Shown here: piece by piece, positions 47,401-57,916 of the stretch | How positions within the stretch are numbered: the stretch's first letter is position 1 | Layout of the letters: each line of letters starts with the position of its first letter | Origin: Phellopilus nigrolimitatus | Lineage: Eukaryota; Basidiomycota; Agaricomycetes; Hymenochaetales; Hymenochaetaceae | Reading direction: 5' to 3' | Assembly: GCA_021029095.1 (NCBI GenBank) | Contig: JAJOHG010000026.1 | Span: 310,001 to 374,000, forward strand | Length of the DNA: 64,000 nucleotides | The notes under the pieces: model-generated | The model's database searches: none | What the model saw: only the letters and a program-made list of their open reading frames with translations | What the model was told of the DNA's origin: nothing | Position numbers and translations under genes: made by a program

Positions 47401-48968
47401 AAGAAAGGCTGCGTATTGTTTTTTTTCGGTATTCGTTCTATTGCGGGAGACGGGAGCGGGACGGACGCACCACGACCTCGATCATCATGCTTCCGTTCGC
47501 GCCCGCGAAGCCGCTCGCGCCACACGAGTACGCGAGCTGCGCGATGATCGTGCTGCTCGCATCCCGTCAGCTCCAATTCGAGAGAAGAGAAGCGGGGACA
47601 TACGTACGTGACGAAGAACATCGAGACACCGACGCCGCCAAAGGCGGGGAAGACGGCGTTCGCGGGGAACATGATCATGCCGTCTGCGGGTGCGCGCGTC
47701 AGCGTTCGCTGAAGAAAAAGAAAGGGAGGGGGGCGCACGCACAGGAGACACCGTCGAGGACGTTCAGCAGCACGCCAAGCAGCATGGCGGGCACACTGCG
47801 CAGTGCAGCGGCTCCCAGGGCGCGCGCCGCATCGCGTGATACGAGCGACGCGAGCGGGGCAAGGCCAGGAACGGCGTCTACACCCGCGCCCGCGCCCGTG
47901 CTCTTTGTGCAGGCGGCACCTCCCGAGCCCGGGCGGGACCACCAGTGCTGGCGCGGGTGTGCGGGAGTCGGCGGGCGGGCGCGGGACGAAGAGCGCGAGG
48001 ACGCGGACGCGGCGCGCTCGAGGTCAGGTGCGGCTGTGTCTGGCGCGGGAGGCGCGAGGAGGGGCGTGCGCTCGCCCGCACGGGGGGCGGCGGTGCGCAC
48101 TGCCCGACTGGTACTTTCGCTGCCGGTCTGGGGTGGGGCGTCCTCGGGTGCGGTGGGGCGCGGAGGCGGAGGCGGGGGGTCGGCGCGTCTCTGCTTTTGT
48201 GCGAGGAGGAGGGAGAGCCCAGAGGGCGTTGGCGTGGACGGCGACGCCGGAGTCGAGCCGGCCGACGTGGACTGAGGCGAACGCACCTCATGCGGAGATA
48301 CGGGCGCGGGGGCGCGCCGGGGGTAGCTCTGGCCAAGTCCGTGTACGTGGCCGAAGCTGCCGTACCCCGCGGCGCCCGCCGCACGTGCGAGGTCGGCGGC
48401 GGTGAGCGGTGTGCGCATCTGATGGGGGCCGAGAGCGTGTGCGCATCGGTCGGGGTCGGAGTCGTAGTCGGGCGCGGACCAGGCGTGGGGGGATGGGAGG
48501 GACGCGGAGGGCGGGTGGGCGAGCATGGCGGAGAGCTGGAGGGTGGTGAGACGAATGTCGGCGGGCGTGCAGGAGAAGGCGGGGGCGGTGGGGACGTGGG
48601 CTGGGTCGGACGGGCTGCCGTCCGTGGTGGGGGCGGAGTCAGGCGAGCCTGTGCTGGGTGCAAGACTAGGCGGACGTAGTAGGCTGTATGTATAGGGGAA
48701 TAATATGAGCATAGAGTCGCGTACGAGCACGCGCGGTGACGTGAGCGGTTCGCACTTGTGCGAGCGGTCGCGACATCGCGAAGACGAAGCGGGCACACGT
48801 GCGGGCACTGTGCAGGACTCACCCGGCGCGTGTCCACGAACGAGCGCCTTCGCTGCGTTGCGTCCGACTGGCGAAGACACCCCGTGCGTCAGCTGACGCG
48901 GGCATGCCATCGCCGCTGTGCTCGCGGGGGTCGTGCTCGTTGCTGCGTGCGTCGGTGTGCGAGGCCAT
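44446..48968 (-). CDS. SulP/SLC26-family transporter with STAS and cyclic-nucleotide-binding-like domains
   Basis: Anion-transporter-type membrane protein like yeast Ygr125w/Vsb1 (vacuolar, linked to basic amino-acid storage). ATG 48966-48968; exon 1 ends at 48823, intron 48666-48822. A long Pro/Ser/Ala-rich cytosolic N-terminus runs to ~47.9 kb. The membrane domain then reads [121 protein letters not shown] and MLVGSLIFVLGIDLVKEALWDT. It is followed by a STAS domain (GFLFFGTITQVEAAVRRLL, RFVVLDLALVAGTDLSAAEAF, 45.3-45.7 kb) and a CAP_ED-like domain (AAPAGTVLWEQGAAPDGLYVLAAG, GTLAGELSALAGEPRNA, 44.5-44.9 kb). Stop TAA 44446-44448. The gene is intact, but its 5' half (46381-48968) is repeated in the downstream array as fragments. 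Confidence 0.85.
46563..46606. repeat. 44-base motif, intron copy in unit A
   Basis: Starts CAGTCTACAGGGGTCTGCAG and ends CCATTTACAACC. On the minus strand it is the 3' part of a 64-nt SulP intron plus the first bases of the next exon. The same 44 bases stand at the joints between array units, so this short piece exists both inside the gene and as the seam of the array. Confidence 0.9.
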
Positions 48969-49412
48969 GGCGACGGCGAGAGACAAACAAAAAAAGAGGG
49001 AAGAAAGATTTACATGGGATTAGTAGTTATGACGCGGGTGCCTTACCTCCGATCGCCGATCAGCGCCACTCGGCAGTCTCCACTTACTCATGGACCCGCC
49101 ACGACGGTTCTCGACTCTTCCTATTCCATCTCATGATCATCTCCAGGACACCCAAGTGAACCATTCGGTACGTACTTCGAGTGTCCGATCTCGCAGCTAA
49201 CGTTAATCCGACCACGGACAGCGGAGCCGCAAGAGCAAAAGCAAAAGCAAGAGCAAAAGAACATCGCATCAAAGTCGCAGCCAAGCAAAACAAAGACCTG
49301 CACTGCGCATTCGCACAAGCATCGCATTCACGCCCAAGTAACTACGGAGCCGCGCGATGCGTCCGTTTCGCGGACGCTCGCGCAGCATGCTCGATTCGAA
49401 ACGACGGCGGCA

Positions 49413-49490
49413 CCTGCAGCAGCAACAGCAGCAACAGCAACGCCGGAGTGCGTCAGCCGCCGCCACAACAGCAACAGCAGCAATCCCCGT
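49413..49490 (+). repeat. CAG/CAA trinucleotide runs
   Basis: Two runs of CAGCAGCAACAGCAGCAACAG type separated by CGCCGGAGTGCGTCAGCCGCCGCC. They would code for Gln in one frame and may belong to the low-complexity part of the C2-type gene fragment that follows. Repeated at 57667-57744 in unit B. Confidence 0.7.
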
Positions 49491-49539
49491 CGCACGCTGC
49501 GCTGCGCTGCACTCCCGCCCGATTCTCCACTGCCGGCGC

Positions 49540-49662
49540 CGTCTTCCATCCCCGCCGTGTCCCCTCCTGAAGGCCTGCGCGCGCGGTAAACCGGCCTAAG
49601 CGGCACTGGCGGCTGCCGTGCGTCGTGCTCGAGTTCGACAAGAACGAGATCCTCGTCGCGAC
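49540..49662 (+). pseudogene. fragment of a C2-domain-type protein (unit A)
   Basis: One frame reads SSIPAVSPPEGLRAR up to TAA ~49.59 kb. One base off it continues VNRPKRHWRLPCVVLEFDKNEILV (tgg at 49607), wording I associate with fungal C2-domain (Mug190-like) proteins. A single missing base between the two parts breaks the gene, and no further exons of such a protein follow in the unit. The identification rests on this short motif only. The same defect is in unit B. Confidence 0.4.
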
Positions 49663-49895
49663 GCATCGACGCACTGGAGAGAGAAAAGAGGAGGGCGAAA
49701 AAGGAGAATGGAGGAGGAGCACGGCGGTTTGCTGAAGGTACGTTCTCGTATATCGTCACACGCCGCGCGCCGCGCGCCGCTGCTCAGTAGTGTGTGCGCG
49801 CGCGCGGTACCTAGCTCACGCAGACGAGAACCGTGTAACCGGCGTGCTCGCGTCCTTCATCTTTTCTCCTTCCTTGCATCTGTTCACTCGGCGCG

Positions 49896-50132
49896 ATGAG
49901 CTTCCAAGACATTGAAACCGGTTTGGCGCAGCCGCCACGCTCCCCGTTGTCGTCCATACCGCAGTCGCGCGCGAGAGGAGGCGGCTTTCGCGAGTCTCCA
50001 GTCGTCTCTGTCGCTGCAGGTGTTCAAGATCAATGCAAACGTGCAAGGAATTCTGAAACTCGTGGACCAGCTGGGCACAAACCGCGACACTGGCTCTGTC
50101 CGCTCGGGCCTGTACGTTCGCCATGCAGTCTA
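49896..50132 (+). pseudogene. 5' fragment of a Pep12-like syntaxin (Qa-SNARE), unit A
   Basis: Begins with ATG and MSFQDIETGLAQPP, then, after a +1 frame change near 49.97 kb, REEAAFASLQSSLSLQVFKINANVQGILKLVDQLGTNRD, the well-conserved start of the Habc region of endosomal syntaxins. The similarity stops at an exon-end-like point (~50.11 kb) and the frame closes at TAG 50131-50133. The SNARE helix and membrane anchor are absent. The frame change plus truncation make it a pseudogene. Its ATG is 928 bases from the SulP ATG in head-to-head orientation, so the two may once have shared a promoter region. Confidence 0.7.
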
Positions 50133-51307
50133 GTAGAGCTGCGCGAGCGTCCGGACGCTCGTGCAGCATTTCATGTGTAGTAGTGTAGTATTTAATAAAC
50201 ACAGATAATTACTATCAGAGAACGTCGGAAAATTCGATACGAGTAAGATATGAACGCTGTGCGCGATCGAGACAATACGAACCAGCAACCCAAATAGAAT
50301 GGGAAAAAAAAAAGTATTCAAATTGGTGTTTGCGCGGGTGCGTCGCGAAAGCACAATACATCGCTCCTTGCTGCGAGAGCTGGAGCGGTCTGAATTCAAA
50401 ACCAACCTCGTAGTCTATTGAAGTCACTATCGTACATTACACACAAAGACCTGCGTCGGTTTGCGCGCAGTCGGAATACAAGAAGTAGGTTCGAGTCGAG
50501 CTGAGATGAGCGAGCCTCGTCTTTGAGTCTCCGGAGTGCCAACACTGAAGTCCCGCACATCCAAGTCACCGACTCGCAGACAGCAGCGCAAAGTCCAGAA
50601 GGCAGATTCAAAGAGATAGCAGAGTGTTCTACTAGCTTTACAAGTAGGAGACGCAGCTGTACAAGTATGTAGATCCACCGCTAGCCACACTTGCACATTG
50701 TGTGCCGCTCTGTGGATTTGCACTCAAAACACCATAGAGCAGCCAGACACATTCAATTTCCTCCGTGCAGACACCCATTTACGGCCCTCCGTCCACAATA
50801 ACTGCTTGCTCGTTGCTCATCTCTGCTCATAGGTCTTTGCTAAACGGCTCCTACAATGTCAAGCCTTATTTGCTAACTCATACTGAACTCCAAATCTGAC
50901 ACAGAGTCGGATTCTTTCTACAACTACCTGCCGGCTCTGCTCAATTAACTAACTACTTGTAATTCATTCGGGCAGAGGGAAGGAGCTTAATTTAAATCAA
51001 ATCGGAGCTGACTTATAATCACAAGAGACACGGAGGTAGATTAAACATAATTGCATTCAAAACCCAGTACCAAATACAAGTGCATAATAAACAAACTACT
51101 AATGAACCGAGTATCTGAAGCAACGAGTCAGAAAGACAGCAAGTCAAGACGCAGCAAAACAGACTTATCTTTTGAACCCGAGCCAGTCAACCTGTTACAA
51201 ATTTGAAGGTCAGCACAAACTTAACAAACATAATAACCCACTTACACTCGGACAAGGATTCCCGGTATCTTGAAGATGAAAGGGGAAAAAAGAAGAAAGA
51301 CGACTAG

Positions 51308-51348
51308 CCATTTGTGCGTGTCACTGGCCAGGTGGCACGCACAAATGG
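51308..51348. repeat. 41-base hairpin palindrome (unit A)
   Basis: Perfect 13-base arms CCATTTGTGCGTG and CACGCACAAATGG around a 15-base centre that is itself partly symmetric (CAC-TGGCCA-GGTG). Repeated unchanged at 59562-59602. Confidence 0.85.
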
Positions 51349-51789
51349 TTAGAATACAAAAAGTAAACTACGAGTACAATAATCTACAGAACCAAGTGTC
51401 GGTGACAGACACAGAAGCAAAAGTGTTACCTTGAATCTAGAATACAAAGTCAGCAAGAGCAGATTGAAGACGAAGCAACGTACCATTTCAAAAGCGAAGA
51501 TGCAAATCTAGAGTAAGAAAAGTAAGAAAAGTGCACGCAGATAGAATGTTACTTGCCTGTTCCGCAGCGAAGAAAGAAAAAGAAAAGCATCCCTCGGTCC
51601 CAACAGACAAGATACACTATGCGACGCACCAGTGCACATGCACCGCCCAGCAGCCCAACTACATTCCTGGCCTAATCCTCCTTTCATGATTCCCATTTTC
51701 ACTCGACCACACGTTCACACATCTTCGCGATAGAAGTGCTACTAGATAGGGAGTTACTAAGGTACTACATTACTAATGAAGATCCTCAA

Positions 51790-51836
51790 CCGTGCACGAC
51801 CACTTATGGGGGCGCCCCCTGGGTCTGCGTGCACGG
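51790..51836. repeat. nested palindrome (unit A)
   Basis: Outer arms CCGTGCACG (51790-51798) and CGTGCACGG (51828-51836), with GGGGGCGCCCCC (51808-51819) in the middle. Repeated at 60044-60090. Could form a cruciform; no known function. Confidence 0.75.
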
Positions 51837-52530
51837 AAGGGCTCGGAGCGTAGACAGAGAGCAGATTGAGCGGCACATTGAGCGTACACCAGCGGAGTCA
51901 GTGGTTTGAACGCGAGTGAGGAGGGGATGCAAGAAAGCGGCACGTCGAGGCTGCCTTATATGTAATTCTGTGTTGTGTCGTGTTGTACCAAGTTATTGTT
52001 TGCATTAACAGTGTTGTGTCGTCTGCGGCCCGGAGGCAGAAGCGAGGGCAAGCGAGGGCAAGTGTTGCCAAGGAATTCGGAAGCGGCTTCGCTAAGCTGT
52101 GGCCTCTTTCGAAGCACCAGCTTCCATCTCAAAATCACCCCCTTGTTGAGAGCTGGAAAGTTGGAGCGGTCCTGAAGTCCAAATCTCAGGTCTCAGGCTC
52201 AGTTACGGCTCTCAGTGAAAACTATCAACTCAAAACTAAAGACTGTTGAGTGTCAGAGAACGAAACTCAAAGAATGGACTCATAAGAAGCAAGTACTTGA
52301 AATGACCGGCAAGAAAAGATTCCAGAGTAGACTGATCGGAGAGGTCAGATATTGAGAAGCCAAGCAACAGAAGCTCTTGCTAAGCATGAAACAGCTCGCC
52401 TAGCAAAGCGAGTTTATCCACCGGAGAGAAGACGAGCCTAGGCCGCACCGCGTAGCAGAAACTGGCAACCAGAAAATCCCAGGAAAGAACACCGGGATCT
52501 AGCCCAGGATAGTCACGAGCACCCAGAAAA

Positions 52531-53249
52531 GCCCATGCCAGAAATTAGATATAAAGTGACGGTCCTGGAGACAAAGCACCATCTTGTCTTGCTGCCCCCT
52601 GAGCCCGCGATCATTGCGCAGACGATGGCTGCAAGTCGAGTCGAGTGTCGATCACAAATGTCTGGTCACCATGTCACACATTTCTTCACGCACGGCACAA
52701 GCGACTTGTCTCCGACCCTCAGGTATGCTTTTTATTTTGCTGTTCCCTTTTTTATTTATCGTTAACATATCTTTTAAAAGGTACTGCGACTGCAGGACAA
52801 TATATATATGTTTCGAAGCCGGGCAAGCGGCTCAAATGCGATCAGGCTGATGGTGAGTTCTACTTTGCTATGTTCTATTATCCATTAAGTCTAATTTATA
52901 TTAGTACAAGTTTTAACGACCTTGTATATATGTATCGCCGTCCGCCGAGCGGCGTCTGCACGCGATGCATGGTCGACGCGCTTGACGCTTGATGTTGTAC
53001 AATCCGTAAGTACCATCCTTTCATCGTTGTAACTTATTTGTTTACCTGCGTGTTCCAGCTCGTCACACCGACTGCGACTCACTTCGCGCACACCCTGCAT
53101 ATTGTGGCGGCCGGCAGGAACTAGAAACACGCCGACGCGATGGAAATGACGCGGGCGAGCATCATTTCGGACATGCAGGTACGCAACTGTATTCTATTGT
53201 GAAATATACCTGATCTGACTTGTTTGTAGTCAAATCCAGTGCTCGAAAC
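52531..53249 (+). other. exon-like fragments of unknown origin (repeated at 60785-61503)
   Basis: Short coding-like pieces separated by GT-AG-like intervals: LVLLPPEPAIIAQTMAASRVE (~52.6 kb), TATAGQYIYVSKPGKRLKCDQADG (52.78-52.85 kb), and THFAHTLHIVAAGRN, a stop, then HADAMEMTRASIISDMQ (53.06-53.18 kb). I do not recognise the source protein(s). They directly precede the eS1 fragment, but none of this belongs to eS1. Confidence 0.35.
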
Positions 53250-53531
53250 ATGGACTTCACCTCGGACAAGCTTCGCTCACTTGTGCGCAAGTGGCAAACC
53301 CTCACCAAAGCCCACATTGACGTGAAAACGACTGACGGCTACCTCCTCCGCCTGTTCGCCATTACCTTCACCAAGCGGCGTCGGCAGTCGACGCAGGTGA
53401 AGAAACCCACCTATGCTCGGTCTTCCCAGGCTCGCGAGATCCGCAAGAAGATGTTCTCGATCATGACCCGCGAGGCGTCGTCGTGCGACCTCAAAGAGCT
53501 CGTGCAGAAATTCATCCCCGAGGCGATTGGT
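53250..53531 (+). pseudogene. internal fragment of 40S ribosomal protein eS1 (S3a), unit A
   Basis: 94 residues from [18 protein letters not shown] through [39 protein letters not shown] and [21 protein letters not shown] match the central part of eS1/S3a, encoded without an intron. Both flanks are unrelated: the upstream text is not the eS1 N-terminus, and after PEAIG the similarity stops and the frame ends at TGA near 53.61 kb. Substitutions at normally invariant positions (RRRQST for RRPNQ) and the missing ends show a dead fragment. Confidence 0.8.
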
Positions 53532-53705
53532 TGTGAGACTGATGCGCGCACGGTCGGCGCTTCACCCTTGATGCGACTTCTGTACTCCATTGGGGGCCGC
53601 TGTTCGCGCTTTTGAGCGAAAACCACAAAATCGACAAGAGGTGCCCATTACGCTGTAAGTGCTGAATCTCTATTTCTCGAATTTGCGGCTCAGTGTAATT
53701 TACAG

Positions 53706-53789
53706 TTTGTGGTGCCGCTTCGCCCTGGCCTTTGTCTGCGTGGAGGCATGCAAATCTTGCCAACGCAGGACTCGTGCAATTCGCGGTAC
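53706..53789 (+). pseudogene. possible polyubiquitin junction remnant, unit A
   Basis: Between an acceptor (TTTACAG) and a donor (GTACGTGC) the frame reads FVVPLRPGLCLRGGMQILPTQ. The part CLRGGMQI (53733-53756) is one residue from RLRGGMQI, the head-to-tail joint of polyubiquitin. The similarity is short, so the call is tentative. Confidence 0.35.
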
Positions 53790-54400
53790 GTGCAAAATCC
53801 TCTTTTCTCGAATACATGCTAATTCGTAATTCGAAAGATGGCACGACTTTGCGCATGCGACTCGCAAGTGCCGCTTTGTGCGTGAGAAGGGGCAAGCTGG
53901 GGGGTATAAAGAGCTGCGAGTCTACACACTCCGTCCCCCAGCTCCCTTTCTATCCCCCCATCTTGACCCAGCACACACGGGGCGACTTCTGCACGTCCCT
54001 GGGACGACCGTTTGACTGCCGTAAGCACGAAATTGTCATTTTCTCGAATGCACGCTAATCAAAGCATGTTTTACAGACTGCGTTGCAAGCGACATAGACG
54101 AGAGAAAACCACGGGTTGCATTCAGCAGCTCCGTCGGCGGCTGGTTGGAAGGAAGGGCAGGGGGCATGGCGGGCGTTGAATTTCACCATCTTTCCCCAAC
54201 CGTTTCTTTGGCATTATTTCCCGAGCTTATGTCTACGGACAGCCGGGGTGTCTTAAACTACGTAGAATCTCTGCTTAGGCCGTAGGCCGGCAGAGTGGCT
54301 CGCGCGGCGGGCCTGTTCTTCAGGGGACAGGTCCCGTCGGGCCGTGTATAGCGTAGCCCTGCAAAAAAGCAAAAATCATAGCCAAAATTCCGGCATTTCG

Positions 54401-54566
54401 CTTGCTCAAACAGGGAATCCGATGCTTTTCGACCACTTTTTAAGGGAAATGGTCTATTTTCATGGCTATGTTCATCGGCCTCACTTGCTCAAACAGGGAA
54501 TTCGACAGTTTTCGACCACTTTTTTAAGATAAAAAGTTTATTTTTTTGACTATGTACATCGAGGCT
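54401..54566. repeat. two direct 83-bp repeats (unit A)
   Basis: CTTGCTCAAACAGGGAATCC begins at 54401 and a diverged second copy at 54484; both continue with TTTTCGACCACTTTTT and a TGRCTATGTWCATCG-type end. They lie directly before the array joint. Repeated at 62654-62819. Confidence 0.8.
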
Positions 54567-54578
54567 ATCTACGCGAGA

Positions 54579-54622
54579 CAGTCTACAGGGGTCTGCAGTC
54601 AGCCTTCCCGCCATTTACAACC
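54579..54622. repeat. 44-base motif at A/B junction
   Basis: Same motif as in the SulP intron, here placed directly before the GAGTACCC that begins unit B. Differs from the unit A intron copy by one base (TTCCCGCC against TTTCCGCC). Confidence 0.9.
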
Positions 54623-57222
54623 GAGTACCCGTGCGCGACGAGCTCCTTGTTCGTGTCCACGTCTTCGTCCAGCGAGACGGCTGGCCGCACAGTCGTCAGC
54701 GCTGACTACCCAAGCAAAAAAGGAAAAGAAAAGAGGAAAAAAAAGAAAACGCGCGAGCTTACCGAGCGCAGGCACGTTCAGGGGCGGATGGAGGATGTTG
54801 AAGAACAGTCTACAGGGGTCTGCAGTCAGCCTTCCCGCCATTTACAACCGAGCACACATCAAACGGTACGCACAGCGCGAATTGCGTTGGCATCGTCACC
54901 CACAGCGCGCGGAAGCTCGTCTTCTTAAAGCCTGCCACAGCATCAGCGCAGCGTTCAATCCACCCGCTCGGAAAGCGTAGCGCAGAACGCACTGTAATAC
55001 GAGTAGAACGTGTACCACGCCTCGTCCGTGCCGCCCATGTCGAACAGCCAGCCTGCGCGGCGCAGAGCGGACACGTCGAGGCGCGCCGCGCCCACAATTG
55101 CGTAGAAGAGCACGGGGATCGCGAGGAAGTCTAACCGCTCCCACGCCAGAGTCAGATAAAAGAACGCGTGATCCGGGATTGGGGGAACTTACAGGCGGGG
55201 AAGATCAGCTGATGGTGGAAGCGGTGCGTGATAGCGCGGAGGAGCACCGCGAGCGCGAGCGCAGGGAGCCAGCGCACGAGGACGCCCGCATCGAGGAAGA
55301 ACTTGAGCGTGTCGAGCGTGTACGTAAAGTCATCGTCGTCAATGCGCGCACACACCGTCAGCCTGCAGCAGCCGCAGCCCAAAATAAGCGAAACAAAAAA
55401 CGCAGAGAGCGAAACGAAACGCACCCAGTTTCGATGAGGAACACGCCAACGCCGCCGATGCAGCCGACGAGGATATGGCGCGGGAAGAAGCCGACGACGG
55501 CGCCGAGGCGCAGGCCCCCGAGCGCGAAGAAACGCGAGGCCCGTGAGCACCGCGGACAGCGCGAACGCCGCGAGCGTCGTCGCAACGACCTCCGCCGCGC
55601 GCTCCTCGCCGAGCTCGCGCGCGACGTCCGCCGCGAGGATGTGGAAGAAAGGCTGCGTATTGTTTTTTTCGGTATTCGTTCTATTGCGGGAGACGGGAGC
55701 GGGACGGACGCACCACGACCTCGATCATCATGCTTCCGTTCGCGCCCGCGAAGCCGCTCGCGCCACACGAGTACGCGAGCTGCGCGATGATCGTGCTGCT
55801 CGCATCCCGTCAGCTCCAATTCGAGAGAAGAGAAGCGGGGACATACGTACGTGACGAAGAACATCGAGACACCGACGCCGCCAAAGGCGGGGAAGACGGC
55901 GTTTGCGGGGAACATGATCATGCCGTCTGGCAGGTGCGCGCGTCAGCCCTCGCTGCAAAAAGAAGAAATTGGGTGGGGGGGGGGTGGGGCGCACGCAAGG
56001 AGACAACATCGAGGTTACGTTTCAGCAGCACGCCAAGCAGCACGGCGGCAAGCGGCGCAGTGGCGAGCGGCTCCCAGTGCAAGCGCCGCATCGCGCGAAA
56101 CACGATAGACGCGAGCGGGGCAAGACCAGGCGCGGCGTCGACACACACTCGCCCCGTGCCCGGTGCTCTTTAATCAGGCGGCACCCTCCCGAGCCCGTGC
56201 GGGACCACCAGTGCTGACGGGGTGTGTGCGGGAGTCGGCGGGCGGGCGCGGGACGAAGAGCGAGAGGACGCGGACGCGGCGCGCTCGAGGTCAGGTGCGG
56301 CCGTGTCCGGCGCGGGGGGCGCGAGGAGGGGCGTGCGCTCGCCTGCGCGCGGGGCGGCGGGCACCGCCCGACTGGTACTTTCGCTGCCGGTCTGGGGTGG
56401 GGCGTCCTCGGGTGCGGTGGGGCGCGGAGGCGGAGGCGGGGGTCGGCGCGTCTCTGCTTCTGTGCGAGGAGGAGGGAGAGCCCAGAGGGCGTTGGCGTGG
56501 ACGGCGACGCCGGAGTCGAGCCGGCCGACGTGGACTGAGGCGAACGCACCTCATGCGGAGATACGGGCGCGGGGGCGCGCCGGGGGTAGCTCTGGCCAAG
56601 TCCGTGTACGTGGCCGAAGCTGCCGTACCCCGCGGCGCCCGCCGGTGCGAGGTCGGCGGGGTGAGGGTGTGCGTGTGCGATCTGATGGGGCCGAGAGCGT
56701 GTGCGCATCGGTCGGGGTCGGAGTCGTAGTCGGGCGCGGACCAGGCGTGGGGGGATGGGAGGGACGCGGAGGGCGGGTGGGCGAGCATGGCGGAGAGCTG
56801 GAGGGTGGTGAGACTGTGAGAATGTCGGGTGGGCGGCGAAGGCGGGTGGGCGGTGGGGACGTGGGGGGTCGGACGGGCTGCCGTGGTGGGGCGGAGTCAG
56901 GCGAGCCTGTGCGGGTGCAAGACTAGGGGGCCGTAGTAGGTGTATGTATAGGGGAATAATATGAGCATAGAGTCGCGTACGAGCACGCGCGGTGACGTGA
57001 GCGGTTCGCACTTGTGCGAGCGGTCGCGACATCGCGAAGACGAAGCGGGCACACGTGCGGGCACTGTGCAGGACTCACCCGGCGCGTGTCCACGAACGAG
57101 CGCCTTCGCTGCGTTGCGTCCGACTGGCGAAGACACCCGTGCGTCAGCTGACGCGGGCATGCCATCGCCGCTGTGCTCGCGGGGGTCGTGCTCGTTGCTG
57201 CGTGCGTCGGTGTGCGAGGCCA
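54623..57222 (-). pseudogene. 5'-half SulP fragment in unit B, diverged
   Basis: Corresponds to SulP from its ATG (57220-57222) to the exon broken at the unit border (VAHGY). Membrane segments are still readable ([43 protein letters not shown]), but indels break the N-terminal exon and the segment around 55.53 kb, and the last membrane spans, STAS and nucleotide-binding domains are missing. It cannot encode a complete transporter. Confidence 0.85.
54806..54849. repeat. 44-base motif, intron copy in unit B
   Basis: Intron position within unit B. It carries the junction-type base (TTCCCGCC) and continues ACAACCGAGCAC like the junction, whereas units A and C read ACAACCTAGCAC, suggesting conversion between motif copies. 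Confidence 0.9.
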
Positions 57223-57793
57223 TGGCGACGGCGAGAGACAAACAAAAAAGAGGGAAGAAAGATTTACATGGGATTAGTAGTTATGACGCGGGTGCCTTAC
57301 CTCCGATCGCCGATCAGCGCCACTCGGCAGTCTCCACTTACTCATGGACCCGCCACGACGGTTCTCGACTCTTCCTATTCCATCTCATGATCATCTCCAG
57401 GACACCCAAGTGAACCATTCGGTACGTACTTCGAGTGTCCGATCTCGCAGCTAACGTTAATCCGACCACGGACAGCGGAGCCGCAAGAGCAAAAGCAAAA
57501 GCAAGAGCAAAAGAACATCGCATCAAAGTCGCAGCCAAGCAAAACAAAGACCTGCACTGCGCATTCGCACAAGCATCGCATTCACGCCCAAGTAACTACG
57601 GAGCCGCGCGATGCGTCCGTTTCGCGGACGCTCGCGCAGCATGCTCGATTCGAAACGACGGCGGCACCTGCAGCAGCAACAGCAGCAACAGCAACGCCGG
57701 AGTGCGTCAGCCGCCGCCACAACAGCAACAGCAGCAATCCCCGTCGCACGCTGCGCTGCGCTGCACTCCCGCCCGATTCTCCACTGCCGGCGC

Positions 57794-57916
57794 CGTCTTC
57801 CATCCCCGCCGTGTCCCCTCCTGAAGGCCTGCGCGCGCGGTAAACCGGCCTAAGCGGCACTGGCGGCTGCCGTGCGTCGTGCTCGAGTTCGACAAGAACG
57901 AGATCCTCGTCGCGAC
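57794..57916 (+). pseudogene. fragment of a C2-domain-type protein (unit B)
   Basis: Copy of the unit A fragment at 49540-49662 with the same missing base; no difference seen. Confidence 0.4.

Larger units (their letters stand above)
50134..52530. other. AT-richer block of the array unit, no recognised gene (repeated at 58388-60784)
   Basis: About 2.4 kb per unit, around 45-48% GC against >60% in the SulP part. Only short frames, no protein motif. Contains two strong palindromes (listed separately). The sharp composition change supports an origin different from the SulP segment. Confidence 0.55.
46381..54622 (+). repeat. tandem array unit A (8.24 kb)
   Basis: First unit of a direct tandem array. 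It starts abruptly inside an exon of the SulP gene, at GAGTACCCGTGCGCGACGAG; upstream of this base there is no similarity between the units. It holds the 5' half of SulP (minus strand), its promoter, then ~5.6 kb with fragments of several host genes, an AT-richer block with two palindromes, an 83-bp direct repeat and a 44-base junction motif. It is followed without a gap by unit B. From 49.0 to 54.1 kb the offset to unit B is exactly 8254 bases. Confidence 0.95.

Noticed and set aside
47232..48679. Long plus-strand frames (over 200-300 codons) opposite the SulP N-terminus
   Set aside because: They are rich in Arg/Gly/Ala from GC-rich DNA, have no motif, and overlap well-supported SulP exons on the minus strand.
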